DNA of 33,958 bases from an uncultured Christensenella sp. (GCA_910577555.1 CAJTLF010000017.1:1-33958), one strand, 5' to 3'. Shown: positions 22,389 through 30,016, numbered from the stretch's first letter. Notes: a model not told the origin generated them from the sequence alone. Translations and numbers: made by a program.

Positions 22389-22763
22389 ATGGCACGTATT
22401 GCCGGTGTAGATTTACCCAGAGAAAAGAGAGTCGAAATAGGACTCACCTATATCTACGGCATCGGTCTTAAAACCAGCCGTAAAATTCTTGCGGAAACGG
22501 GCGTTGACCCCGACACGCGCGTAAAAGATTTGGACGAGCAGACCGTATCCAAATTGAGAGAATATATAGACCACAACCTTAGGGTTGAAGGCGAACTCCG
22601 CACGGAAGTATCGCTGAATATCAAGCGTCTTATGGAAATAGGATGCTACCGCGGAATCCGTCACAGAAAGGGATTGCCCGTTCGCGGACAGTCCACCAAG
22701 ACGAACGCAAGGACGAGAAAGGGTCCCCGCCGCACCGTAGCAAAGAAGAAGGGCGCGAAATAA
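22389..22763 (+). CDS. rpsM: 30S ribosomal protein S13
   Basis: A small-subunit head protein contacting the P-site tRNA and L5. MARIAGVDLPREKRVEIGLTYIYGIG and the basic tail GQSTKTNARTRKGPRRTVA are diagnostic (124 aa). AAGGAG lies about 12 bases before the ATG, a little far, after a structured leader. The first gene of the alpha unit. Confidence 0.98.
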   Translation: MARIAGVDLPREKRVEIGLTYIYGIGLKTSRKILAETGVDPDTRVKDLDEQTVSKLREYIDHNLRVEGELRTEVSLNIKRLMEIGCYRGIRHRKGLPVRGQSTKTNARTRKGPRRTVAKKKGAK

Positions 22764-22776
22764 GGAGAACTGAGAA

Positions 22777-23175
22777 ATGGCAGCACAGAAAAAAACAACT
22801 ACAACGAGAAAGCGCAGAGAGCTTAAAAAAGTTGACAGGGGTCAGGTGCATATTCAAAGCTCCTTCAACAATACGTTAGTAACCGTTACCGATATGCAGG
22901 GCAATGCGTTGAGCTGGTCGTCCGCAGGCAGTCTCGGTTTCAAGGGCTCGAGAAAAGGCACGCCGTTCGCGGCACAGCAGGCAACCGAAACCGCGGTAAA
23001 GGCGGCTAAGGAGCACGGACTCCGCTACGCGGAAGTTTACGTAAAGGGTCCCGGTTCGGGCAGAGAGTCGGCTATCCGCGCTATCGCGGCTTGCGACGTG
23101 GAAATCACGCTCATTACCGACGTATCCCCCATTCCCCACAACGGTTGCAGACCGCCCAAACGCCGCAGAGTATAA
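22777..23175 (+). CDS. rpsK: 30S ribosomal protein S11
   Basis: A platform protein of the small subunit. VHIQSSFNNTLVTVTDMQGNALSW and the C-terminal ITDVSPIPHNGCRPPKRRRV are canonical (132 aa). Preceded by TAAGGAG at the rpsM stop and followed by the same motif. Confidence 0.98.
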   Translation: MAAQKKTTTTRKRRELKKVDRGQVHIQSSFNNTLVTVTDMQGNALSWSSAGSLGFKGSRKGTPFAAQQATETAVKAAKEHGLRYAEVYVKGPGSGRESAIRAIAACDVEITLITDVSPIPHNGCRPPKRRRV

Positions 23176-23189
23176 GGAGAGAAGGATAA

Positions 23190-23819
23190 ATGGCAACTTA
23201 TAGAGAAGCAAAATGCCGTCTTTGCAGAAGAGAAGGCGGAAAGCTGTTTTTAAAAGGCGATAAATGTTACAACGGCAAATGCCCGTTCGAAAAAAGACCC
23301 GTTGCTCCCGGTGCGCACGGACTTGCGTCCGCGAGAAAGAAGGTTTCCGAATACGGCAAACAGTTGCGCGAAAAGCAGAAGGTTAAGAGAATTTACGGCG
23401 TTCAGGAAGGTCAGTTCCGCGCGTACTACGAAAAAGCCGACAGAATGAAGGGCATAACCGGTGAAAATATGCTCTCGCTGTTGGAACGCAGACTTGACAA
23501 CGTAGTATACCGTCTCGGCGTAGGCGTAAGCCGCGCGCAGGCACGTCAGCTCGTAAACCACGGTCACTTCCTTGTAAACGGCAAGAAAGTAAACGTACCT
23601 TCCTTTATCGTCAAAGTCGGCGACGTAATCACCGTAAAAGAAGTTAAATCGTCCAACAAATACTTCGAAAATCTCAAATCCGCCAAAGCGGGCGCAACCC
23701 CCAAGTGGCTTGAGTTCGATTTGGAAAAATTACAGGGAAAAGTTCTGGCTGTTCCCGCAAGAGAAGATATTGACAGTCAGATTGCAGAGCATATGATTGT
23801 CGAGCTGTACTCCAAGTAA
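23190..23819 (+). CDS. rpsD: 30S ribosomal protein S4, zinc type
   Basis: A primary 16S binder and, in many bacteria, a translational repressor. The N-terminal zinc site is present (Cys9, Cys12, Cys26, Cys31). The S4 domain (NMLSLLERRLDNVVYRLGVGVSRAQARQ, then a VNHGHFLVNGKKVNVPS turn) is standard. Length is 209 aa. Its location inside the alpha unit, unlike in Bacillus, makes it a candidate regulator of the rpsM leader. Confidence 0.98.
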   Translation: MATYREAKCRLCRREGGKLFLKGDKCYNGKCPFEKRPVAPGAHGLASARKKVSEYGKQLREKQKVKRIYGVQEGQFRAYYEKADRMKGITGENMLSLLERRLDNVVYRLGVGVSRAQARQLVNHGHFLVNGKKVNVPSFIVKVGDVITVKEVKSSNKYFENLKSAKAGATPKWLEFDLEKLQGKVLAVPAREDIDSQIAEHMIVELYSK

Positions 23820-23844
23820 TTTCGGATAAAAAGGAGGAAGTTTT

Positions 23845-24798
23845 ATGATCGAAATGGATATGCCCAAACTCGAAGTAGAAGAAAGCGAAGACCGTTCCTA
23901 TGCGAAGGTCGTCGTTGAACCGCTTGAAAAGGGCTTCGGTCTTACGATAGGCAACTGCCTTAGAAGAATACTTTTGTCGGCACTCCCCGGAGCGGCGGCA
24001 CAGGGAATAAGATTTCTCGACGGCAGTGTCAAGCATGAATTTTCGGCAATTAAAGGCGTCAAGGAAGACGTAACGGAAATAATTTTAAATATAAAGTCGC
24101 TTGCAATCAAAACTACCGTAACGGACAGCGATTACGTGAAAGTAGTTCACATTTACAAGGAAGGTCCTTGCGAGGTTAAGGCGGGCGATATCTCCGACGA
24201 TGCGGAAATAGAGATTATCAACGCCGACCAGCATATCTGCACGGTTGACGAAGGCGGAAAAATCGATATGGAAATTACCATAGGGCGCGGCCGCGGCTAC
24301 AGAGCTGCCGACCATACCCGTACGGAGCTTGTCGATTACATTCCCGTAGACAGCATTTATACGCCCGTCAAGAAAGTAAACTATTCGGTTGAAAACACCC
24401 GCGTAGGTCAGAATACGGACTACGACAAGCTTACTTTGGAAGTTTGGACTAACGGCGCGTTCGGCGCAAAGGAAATAGTTTCCCTTGCGGCTAAAATAAT
24501 GCAAGACCATATCTCGCTTTTCGTTGACTTGTCCGATACCATAAAGGGACTTGACATTCTCGTTAAAAACGAAGACGACAAGCAGGCAAAAATTCTCGCG
24601 ATGGCAATCGAAGATATGGACCTTTCGGTTCGTTCTTACAACTGCTTGAAGCGCGCAAACATTCACACGGTGGAAGACCTTACGAGAAAGACTGAAGACG
24701 AAATGTTAAAGGTGAGAAACCTTGGCAGAAAGTCTTTGGACGAAGTAATTCAAAAGCTGGAATCGTACGGACTTTCGTTATCTAAAAAGGAGGACTAA
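23845..24798 (+). CDS. rpoA: RNA polymerase alpha subunit
   Basis: The assembly platform of RNA polymerase. The N-terminal domain has FGLTIGNCLRRILLSALPG and IKGVKEDVTEIILNIK; the C-terminal DNA-binding domain shows LDLSVRSYNCLKRANI and MLKVRNLGRKSLDEVIQKL. The C-terminal domain can contact UP elements such as the A-tract region before the S10 promoter. AAAAGGAGG precedes the ATG; rplQ follows after three bases. Confidence 0.99.
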   Translation: MIEMDMPKLEVEESEDRSYAKVVVEPLEKGFGLTIGNCLRRILLSALPGAAAQGIRFLDGSVKHEFSAIKGVKEDVTEIILNIKSLAIKTTVTDSDYVKVVHIYKEGPCEVKAGDISDDAEIEIINADQHICTVDEGGKIDMEITIGRGRGYRAADHTRTELVDYIPVDSIYTPVKKVNYSVENTRVGQNTDYDKLTLEVWTNGAFGAKEIVSLAAKIMQDHISLFVDLSDTIKGLDILVKNEDDKQAKILAMAIEDMDLSVRSYNCLKRANIHTVEDLTRKTEDEMLKVRNLGRKSLDEVIQKLESYGLSLSKKED

Positions 24799-24801
24799 CA
24801 T

Positions 24802-25308
24802 ATGCCCGGCAAATTGGGAAGAACGGCAGAGCAGAGAAAGGCTCTTTTAAGAAATCAGGCGTCCGAGCTGTTGTGGCACGGTAAAATCACCACCACCAAG
24901 GCAAAGGCTAAGGAACTGAAATCTTACGTCGAAAAAATAATAACCAAAGCGATTAAAGTATACGACGATAACGTTGAAATAGAAGTTAAAAAGACGGACA
25001 AGAAGGGTAAGGAAATTACCGAAAAGAGCGTAAAGGACAGCGCGAAAAAGCTTGCTGCCCGCCGTCTTATTATGGCTAAGCTTTACGACTTGCAGGAAGT
25101 TAAGCCTTTTTCGGAAAAGAAGTCCGACTTCAAGGCAAGAACGGGCGACGTTCAGCACCCGCTTATGGAAAAGCTTTTCAACGAAATCGCGCCCAAGTAC
25201 GCGCAGCGCGCGGAAGAGCTCGGTCAGGGCGGCGGATACACGAGAATTTACCTTCTCGGTCAGCGTCGCGGCGACGGAGCGGAAGAAGCGATTATCGAAC
25301 TCGTTTAA
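24802..25308 (+). CDS. rplQ: 50S ribosomal protein L17 with internal insertions
   Basis: A large-subunit protein near the exit tunnel. The start (LGRTAEQRKALLRNQASELL) and end (GGGYTRIYLLGQRRGDGAEEAIIELV) match the family. At 168 aa it is about 50 residues longer than the usual 113-125. The surplus lies in the middle: a Lys/Glu-rich stretch (about residues 55-80) and another (about 97-115) on either side of the ARRLIMAKLYD helix, plus a few residues before GGGYTRI. The binding site AAAGGAGG is inside rpoA. A terminator follows, so this ends the cluster; the ecf transporter genes often found next in Clostridia are absent. Confidence 0.97.
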   Translation: MPGKLGRTAEQRKALLRNQASELLWHGKITTTKAKAKELKSYVEKIITKAIKVYDDNVEIEVKKTDKKGKEITEKSVKDSAKKLAARRLIMAKLYDLQEVKPFSEKKSDFKARTGDVQHPLMEKLFNEIAPKYAQRAEELGQGGGYTRIYLLGQRRGDGAEEAIIELV

Positions 25309-25326
25309 TTATTTTTAATTCGAAAC

Positions 25327-25358
25327 AAAACGGCGGATATTTCCGCCGTTTTTTATTT
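25327..25358 (+). terminator. Terminator of the ribosomal cluster
   Basis: AAAACGGCGGA (25327-25337) pairs with TCCGCCGTTTT (25342-25352), four-base loop, followed by TTATTTT. Confidence 0.95.
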
Positions 25359-25405
25359 TAAGTTATCGTCTGTGAAAATTAAGTGAACAAAATTTTATAA
25401 ACTTG

Positions 25406-25433
25406 TTGACATATTTGGGCTATATGATATAAT
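25406..25433 (+). promoter_or_regulatory. Strong promoter of the small membrane protein gene
   Basis: Consensus TTGACA (25406-25411), 16 bp, consensus TATAAT (25428-25433) with an upstream TG (extended -10). The leader is about 28 nt and carries AAAAGGAG. Confidence 0.88.
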
Positions 25434-25467
25434 ATATTTATAAATAAAACAAAAGGAGTTTTTTATT

Positions 25468-25689
25468 ATGGCAGCTAAAAAGGGCGATTATTTTGGTCTT
25501 AGCTACATCGTAAGCTTGATTCTTGCAATCATTCCCATCACGGCATGGATTTGCGGCATGATTACGAGATTTTCCGAAGGCAAAATCGTAGCTGGTATTA
25601 TCCGTATTTTCGGCGGTTGGCTTATCTGGATTATTGACTTGATTTGCATGATTCTCAGCAAGCACATTTGCCGTATACTTCCCGTATAA
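25468..25689 (+). CDS. Small two-span membrane protein, unknown
   Basis: 73 residues. Two hydrophobic helices (about 12-32 and 40-62) are separated by a short polar turn (TRFSEGK), with a Lys-rich N-terminus and conserved-looking Trp and Gly. I do not recognise a named family; general layout resembles small Pmp3/YqaE-like proteins, but the sequence signature is not convincing. The near-perfect promoter, strong binding site and dedicated terminator suggest a highly expressed single gene. Confidence 0.8.
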   Translation: MAAKKGDYFGLSYIVSLILAIIPITAWICGMITRFSEGKIVAGIIRIFGGWLIWIIDLICMILSKHICRILPV

Positions 25690-25705
25690 CGGAAAACAAA
25701 AAACG

Positions 25706-25738
25706 AAAAACAGCTCTGCGTGTGCAGGGCTGTTTTTT
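25706..25738. terminator. Bidirectional terminator
   Basis: CAGCTCTGC (25711-25719) pairs with GCAGGGCTG (25724-25732) with a GTGT loop, flanked by A-run and T-run. It serves the small membrane gene (+) and the phosphodiesterase (-). Confidence 0.92.
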
Positions 25739-25750
25739 CGTTTAAAAGGC

Positions 25751-26278
25751 TTAAATTTTAAGCTCGTCGTAAATATTTCCGTCAAAATCTTTAAAGTAAA
25801 AGTTCTTTCCGTCTATCAGAATATATCCGTGGCGGCTGTTTTCTTTGGGGAGAGAAACCGACCCCGGATTAAGGTGAATAAACGCGCCTTTTTCCTTTAA
25901 AGGCACGTGGGTATGTCCCGTCAGATAAACTTCGCCTTTGCCCATAGGCGGTTCGGCTCTGTGACCGTGCGAAAGGTGCAAAGTCAAGCCGTCAAAGTAA
26001 ACCGTGGCGTAGTCGGAAGAAATATTGAATGGCAAAACCATCTGGTCTACTTCACTGTCGCAATTCCCGCGCACGCAGATAATTTCGTCCTTTAACGGAC
26101 CGAGCATTTCGACCACGCTTTTAGGCGAGTAACCGTCCGGTAACGGATTGCGCGGACCGTGATACAGTATATCGCCCAGCAACAGCAATTTTCCGGCGTT
26201 TTCTTCAGAGTAAGCGTTTAAAAGCTTTTCGCACCAGTACGCCGAGCCGTGAATATCGGAAGCTACGATTATTTTCAT
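25751..26278 (-). CDS. YfcE/MJ0936-type metallophosphoesterase
   Basis: A two-metal phosphodiesterase of the calcineurin-like superfamily (175 aa). Metal-ligand motifs in order: ASDIHG (Asp8, His10), LGD (Asp36), GNCD (71-74), SHGH (His104, His106) and GHTH (121-124). Family members hydrolyse phosphodiesters in vitro; the natural substrate is unclear. Its ATG overlaps the stop of the HAD gene by four bases (ATGA), so the two are co-translated and probably act in related phosphate metabolism. Confidence 0.93.
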   Translation of the reverse strand: MKIIVASDIHGSAYWCEKLLNAYSEENAGKLLLLGDILYHGPRNPLPDGYSPKSVVEMLGPLKDEIICVRGNCDSEVDQMVLPFNISSDYATVYFDGLTLHLSHGHRAEPPMGKGEVYLTGHTHVPLKEKGAFIHLNPGSVSLPKENSRHGYILIDGKNFYFKDFDGNIYDELKI

Positions 26279-27066
26279 TTTAAAATTTCCTTTAATCTTT
26301 TTATTACGCCCATTTCAACGTTGGACGGCAGTTCGTTAGGAAAATATTTTTTGAGTCCCGCAAAGGCGTTTGCGGTAACGAACGGAGAGCCGCACGCCGA
26401 GAGCATCTCGAAGTCGTTCATATGGTCGCCGTAGGCTTCGCATTCGTCTCTGTTTATTTTAAGCTCGCGCATAAGCTCTTCCAACGCCCTTCCCTTGTGC
26501 GCCTGCGGGTTGGAAATATCCAGCCAGTCGTAGCCCGAAACTATCGTCCTTAGCCCCGTAATAGTTGGCGGAAGAATAATTCCGCCGTGTTCCGCGCAAG
26601 GCGGATATTCGTCCCAGACCGAAATTTTTACGGTGCCGACTTCGCCGGATATACTTTTGAGATTTTCCACCCTTTTACATACGGTGTAAGAATTTTTAAC
26701 CGTCTGCACGAACTTCGGGTTGTCGTCCTGATAATAAGCGCAATCGGCGCAGGATAAAAGGGGGTAAAGCCCGTCCGCTTTACTTACCGCGTCAAGCGCG
26801 CGGACAACTTCGCGTTGCGGCATAAGATTGCTGTAAATGACTTTGCCGCCCCGCCATACCACGCCGCCGTTTTCTGCAATGATAGCTATTTTATCGAGTA
26901 CGGGCTTGAAAATCTGCAACAGGTTTGGCAGCTGCCTGCCGCTCGCGGGCGCAAACGTTATGCCTTTTTCGTAAAGCCGTTCAATAAGATTGAAGGTTTC
27001 GTCCGGCAACACGCCGTGCGGCTTAAAGAGCGTTCCGTCCAAATCGGAAGCTATAAGTTTAATCAT
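26275..27066 (-). CDS. Cof-type HAD phosphatase
   Basis: A haloacid-dehalogenase hydrolase of subclass IIB (263 aa). Motif I DLDGT (8-12) holds the nucleophile Asp; motif II is the Ser of PASGRQ; the Lys and motif IV lie in a KGRALEEL helix and in EAYGDHMNDFEML. Such enzymes dephosphorylate sugar phosphates or FMN-like substrates. The start MIKLIASDLDGTLF is canonical. There is no Shine-Dalgarno, and a perfect promoter places the transcription start at the ATG, so the mRNA is probably leaderless. Confidence 0.93.
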   Translation of the reverse strand: MIKLIASDLDGTLFKPHGVLPDETFNLIERLYEKGITFAPASGRQLPNLLQIFKPVLDKIAIIAENGGVVWRGGKVIYSNLMPQREVVRALDAVSKADGLYPLLSCADCAYYQDDNPKFVQTVKNSYTVCKRVENLKSISGEVGTVKISVWDEYPPCAEHGGIILPPTITGLRTIVSGYDWLDISNPQAHKGRALEELMRELKINRDECEAYGDHMNDFEMLSACGSPFVTANAFAGLKKYFPNELPSNVEMGVIKRLKEILK

Positions 27067-27072
27067 AAGCTA

Positions 27073-27101
27073 ATTATACGCCAACCGCCGCCGTTTGTCA
27101 A
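27073..27101 (-). promoter_or_regulatory. Perfect-consensus promoter of the HAD gene, leaderless geometry
   Basis: Minus strand: TTGACA (27101-27096), exactly 17 bp, TATAAT (27078-27073), then six bases to the ATG (27066). The usual start, about seven bases after the -10, is the A of the ATG. Confidence 0.85.
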
Positions 27102-27130
27102 TTTAGGCGCGGGCGGCCGGATATTAATCG

Positions 27131-28552
27131 TCAGATAAGGGGCGAAAAAAATCTCAGCAAAAAGCGGTGCATTCTCTTCGCGTGCGAAAGCTTGCCGTGC
27201 GTAGCTTCCGCGGAAAGCGCGAGACATTCCTGAAAATCACGCTCCACGCAGACTGCGATATCGTCGCCGAAAACGACCCCCGCTTCGTAGTTGAAGTGGG
27301 TCGAGCGGAAGTCGAAATTGTAACTTCCTATGAACACCTTATCGTCGCAGATAACGCTTTTGGCGTGCATAAATCCGGGGGTGTATTCGTAAATTTTAAC
27401 GCCCGAATATTTCATCGTGTGCGCAAACGCTTTTGAAACTTCAAAGGCGTATTTTTTATCCGGTACGTGCGGTATAATAACCTTTACGTCCACGCCCCGC
27501 CTTGCGGTAAAGGCGAGCGCCGCCGCCGTTTTATCGCTTAAACAGAAGTAAGGGGTGAAGATATGCACCCGCTCTTTTGCCGAGCTTAGCGCGCAGATAA
27601 GCGCGTCCTCGTAAAAGGAGCGGCGGGGCGGGCTGTCGTAAAAGGGCAGGCATACCCGTTTTTCGCTTTCGGCTCTGTCGGGAGCGGGCATCTCGTGAGA
27701 GCCGTGCCACATAGCCAGAAACATTCCTTCGAAAATTTTCGCCGCACTGCCCGAAACTGCGACGCCCGTATCCTTCCAGTACCCGTAGGGGCTGTTTACG
27801 TTTACGTATTCGTCGGCAAGGTTAAGCCCGCCCGTATACGCCGTTTTTCCGTCTATTACTATTAATTTACGGTGGTCGCGCAGGTTTAATTTAGAGTGCG
27901 CCAAGGGCAAAAGCTTGTGAAAAATTTTTATCTCTGCGCCGAGCTCTTTCAGCTTTTTAAAATCCTTTTTGCCCAGCCTGAACGCCGAACCCATACCGTC
28001 GAGAATAATTTTAATTTCCGCACCGTTTTCTTTCGCGGCTTTCAAAGCCTGAAAAAAGGTGTTGTATACGTGACCGCGCCCTATTATATAGAACTCCACG
28101 AAAACGCTCGTTTTAGCCGATTTAACCGTTTCTATTGCGGAATTAAAAAATTCGTTGCCGCTCTTGAAATATTTTGCCGAGTGGTAGCCCGCTTCCGCAG
28201 TGCCGCAACAAGCTCCCGCGGCAAGGGACAGTCCACCGTCGCGCGCACCCTTTACGGTAAGCACGCCGCACGGTTTGCTCTTTACCGACGCCAAAAGATA
28301 AACGAGAGCGCCCGCAACGGGTACCGCGGCTATGACCACGAACCATACGCATTTGACTTCGGGCGCGCCCGCGCGCGTGAAAAGCACAGTCGCGGATATG
28401 GCGGAGAGCAACCATATGAGCGCGAGAGCGGCGACTACGGGCAGAACGGAAGGGATATAAAGGCATAAAAAAATAATTGCGGCAACCTGCGCCGCAATTA
28501 AAATCAATATCCAAAAATTTAATTTCAGTAAAATATCGGGAAATTTGCGCAT
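27131..28552 (-). CDS. cls: Cardiolipin synthase (phospholipase D type)
   Basis: Condenses phosphatidylglycerol to cardiolipin at the membrane. Hydrophobic helices near residues 12-32, 36-58 and 69-89 are followed by two HKD catalytic motifs: DHRKLIVID (His227, Lys229, Asp234) and MHAKSVICDD (His396, Lys398, Asp403). GGLNLADEY and the later GSYNFDFRS agree. Length 473 aa is normal. It lies 19 bases after the stop of the dehydrogenase-like gene, with no clear binding site. No terminator is seen downstream, so readthrough into the HAD gene is possible. Confidence 0.95.
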   Translation of the reverse strand: MRKFPDILLKLNFWILILIAAQVAAIIFLCLYIPSVLPVVAALALIWLLSAISATVLFTRAGAPEVKCVWFVVIAAVPVAGALVYLLASVKSKPCGVLTVKGARDGGLSLAAGACCGTAEAGYHSAKYFKSGNEFFNSAIETVKSAKTSVFVEFYIIGRGHVYNTFFQALKAAKENGAEIKIILDGMGSAFRLGKKDFKKLKELGAEIKIFHKLLPLAHSKLNLRDHRKLIVIDGKTAYTGGLNLADEYVNVNSPYGYWKDTGVAVSGSAAKIFEGMFLAMWHGSHEMPAPDRAESEKRVCLPFYDSPPRRSFYEDALICALSSAKERVHIFTPYFCLSDKTAAALAFTARRGVDVKVIIPHVPDKKYAFEVSKAFAHTMKYSGVKIYEYTPGFMHAKSVICDDKVFIGSYNFDFRSTHFNYEAGVVFGDDIAVCVERDFQECLALSAEATHGKLSHAKRMHRFLLRFFSPLI

Positions 28553-28571
28553 ACGAATAACTGCGCAGGAC

Positions 28572-29591
28572 TCAGATAATCATCTTTAAGATAGTCAGCT
28601 TGTTGCGTTTTGCGGCGGGATTTTGGCATCTGTCGGCAAGTATTGCGGCAGGGTCGAACTCCGTAAGCACTTCCTTTTCGAAACGGTTTACGTCAACCGC
28701 GCCGTGTACGAGCATATTTATAACTGCGTCGGTATAGCCGTACGCGTTGGAAACGCCCGTTACGGTAAGGTTCTTTTCAAGCACGTCGTTTGCGGAAATC
28801 ATTGCGTTTATAGCCGAATTACAGCTTATTACCAGCGTTTTCTCGTTGCCTACCAGCCTTGCCGCCGTAGAAACGGGCATACGCGAAGCCGCGCAGTATA
28901 TCGCCGCGTCGCACATATTGCCGCCCGTAGCTCCCATAACGTTCTTTATAAGGTCGTCGTCGGCCGCAAACGAATAGAACACGCCGTAATTTTTCGCCCT
29001 TTCGAGATTGGCGGGGTTATTGTCAATCAGAATGGGTATAACCTTGTGATAGAGCAGTACCTGCGCCGTTATTATCCCGTCGAAATCGCCGCCTATTACG
29101 GCAACTCTCTGTCCTGCGGAAAGATTAAGTTTATCGTAAATATTTTCCGCAATTCCTACGTTTTCTATGCACAGCGCGTGAATATCGTCCACCGAATCGG
29201 GCAGGGGCGCAACTTCGGTATATTCGCACACGACGAAATCGCGCATAAACCCTTCGAAATCTTTCCCCGCGGAAAGGTACGAAAGGCAATCTTTTTCCTT
29301 GCCGCTCCTGCATGCAAGGCATTCTCCGCACGCTCTCGTAGGCTGAAAATAGACGCGAGTGCCTTTTTCCACCCCGTAGCAGTTTTCGCCCGCTTCGGTA
29401 ACTATACCTATTGCGGCTCTTCCGGGGATTGCGGGGTAACGCGTCTGAATGGTTCCGTTAAAAAGCAATTCGTCGAATTCGGTTAAAAGCAGATGCGAAA
29501 CCTTAACTTTGACTTGCGTGGGGGAAGGATTGGGAACGGTTTGCGGCTCGTTTACAAGCGTTTTGCCGGCTTTTAAAATCCAACTATCCAT
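28572..29591 (-). CDS. Alcohol-dehydrogenase-like (MDR) protein lacking catalytic zinc ligands
   Basis: A medium-chain dehydrogenase/reductase fold protein (339 aa). The structural zinc lobe is intact: CGECLACRSGKEKDC (Cys88, 91, 94, 102). The catalytic zinc ligands are not: the usual Cys is replaced near Thr37 (LLLTEFDELL), and the GHE motif reads GRA (57-59). The nucleotide-binding Gly motif is degenerate, GGDFDG (167-172). It is either a non-zinc reductase or a non-catalytic paralog. Its promoter leaves only about 5 nt of leader and no Shine-Dalgarno. It is upstream of, and probably co-transcribed with, cls. Confidence 0.85.
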   Translation of the reverse strand: MDSWILKAGKTLVNEPQTVPNPSPTQVKVKVSHLLLTEFDELLFNGTIQTRYPAIPGRAAIGIVTEAGENCYGVEKGTRVYFQPTRACGECLACRSGKEKDCLSYLSAGKDFEGFMRDFVVCEYTEVAPLPDSVDDIHALCIENVGIAENIYDKLNLSAGQRVAVIGGDFDGIITAQVLLYHKVIPILIDNNPANLERAKNYGVFYSFAADDDLIKNVMGATGGNMCDAAIYCAASRMPVSTAARLVGNEKTLVISCNSAINAMISANDVLEKNLTVTGVSNAYGYTDAVINMLVHGAVDVNRFEKEVLTEFDPAAILADRCQNPAAKRNKLTILKMII

Positions 29592-29603
29592 AACTTACTT
29601 GCC

Positions 29604-29632
29604 ATTATACGCTATTCGTCGCATTTTTGCAA
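29604..29632 (-). promoter_or_regulatory. Promoter of the MDR-like gene, very short leader
   Basis: Minus strand: TTGCAA (29632-29627), 17 bp, TATAAT (29609-29604), with 12 bases to the ATG (29591). The predicted 5' leader is about 5 nt. Confidence 0.75.
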
Positions 29633-29643
29633 CTAAAAACGCC

Positions 29644-29677
29644 AAAAAATAACCCGCGGCAATTTCCGCCGTTATTT
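29644..29677. repeat. Imperfect hairpin between divergent genes
   Basis: AAAATAAC...GCGG pairs with CCGC...GTTATTTT around a CAATTT loop, with an uneven C bulge. It lies behind the MDR promoter and ahead of rpmE. It could be a relic terminator or a barrier between the divergent units. Confidence 0.4.
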
Positions 29678-29689
29678 TAATAAAAATTG

Positions 29690-29738
29690 TTTTCCTGCGG
29701 GAAAATCGATTGACTATAAAAAATTCTTGTTATATAAT
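29690..29738 (+). promoter_or_regulatory. rpmE promoter with adjoining palindrome
   Basis: TTGACT (29710-29715), 17 bp, TATAAT (29733-29738). Four bases upstream of the -35 is TTTTCC-TGCG-GGAAAA (29690-29705), an operator-like inverted repeat. The leader to rpmE is about 30 nt. Confidence 0.75.
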
Positions 29739-29774
29739 AGTAAAGCTAACGAAGATACAAGGTAGGTGAAGGTT

Positions 29775-29978
29775 ATGAGACCCGAGATACATCCCGAATA
29801 CCACGAAGTTACGGTAACGTGCGCATGCGGAGCTACGTTCACGACGGGAACGACCAAAAAGGTCGATACTTTAAAGGTTGATATCTGCAATAAGTGCCAT
29901 CCTTTCTTTACGGGCAAACAGAAGTTGGTTGATACCGGCGGCCGAGTAGAGAAGTTCAACAAAAAATACAATCTTTAA
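29775..29978 (+). CDS. rpmE: 50S ribosomal protein L31, zinc type
   Basis: 67 residues, starting MRPEIHPEYHEVTVTCACG, the C+ form with Cys16, Cys18, Cys38 and Cys41 (CAC and CNKC). The ATG at 29775 has AGGTGA five bases upstream; an in-frame GTG nine bases earlier is less likely. It forms a bridge between the subunits and stores zinc in some bacteria. Own promoter and terminator. The neighbouring DUF1385-prmC-prfA order is typical for Firmicutes. Confidence 0.97.
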   Translation: MRPEIHPEYHEVTVTCACGATFTTGTTKKVDTLKVDICNKCHPFFTGKQKLVDTGGRVEKFNKKYNL

Positions 29979-29985
29979 AAAATTG

Positions 29986-30016
29986 CAAGCTCCAAAATCC
30001 TTTGGAGCTTGTTTGC
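29986..30016 (+). terminator. Terminator of rpmE
   Basis: CAAGCTCCAAA (29986-29996) pairs with TTTGGAGCTTG (30001-30011), ATCC loop, then TTTGCTTT. Confidence 0.88.
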
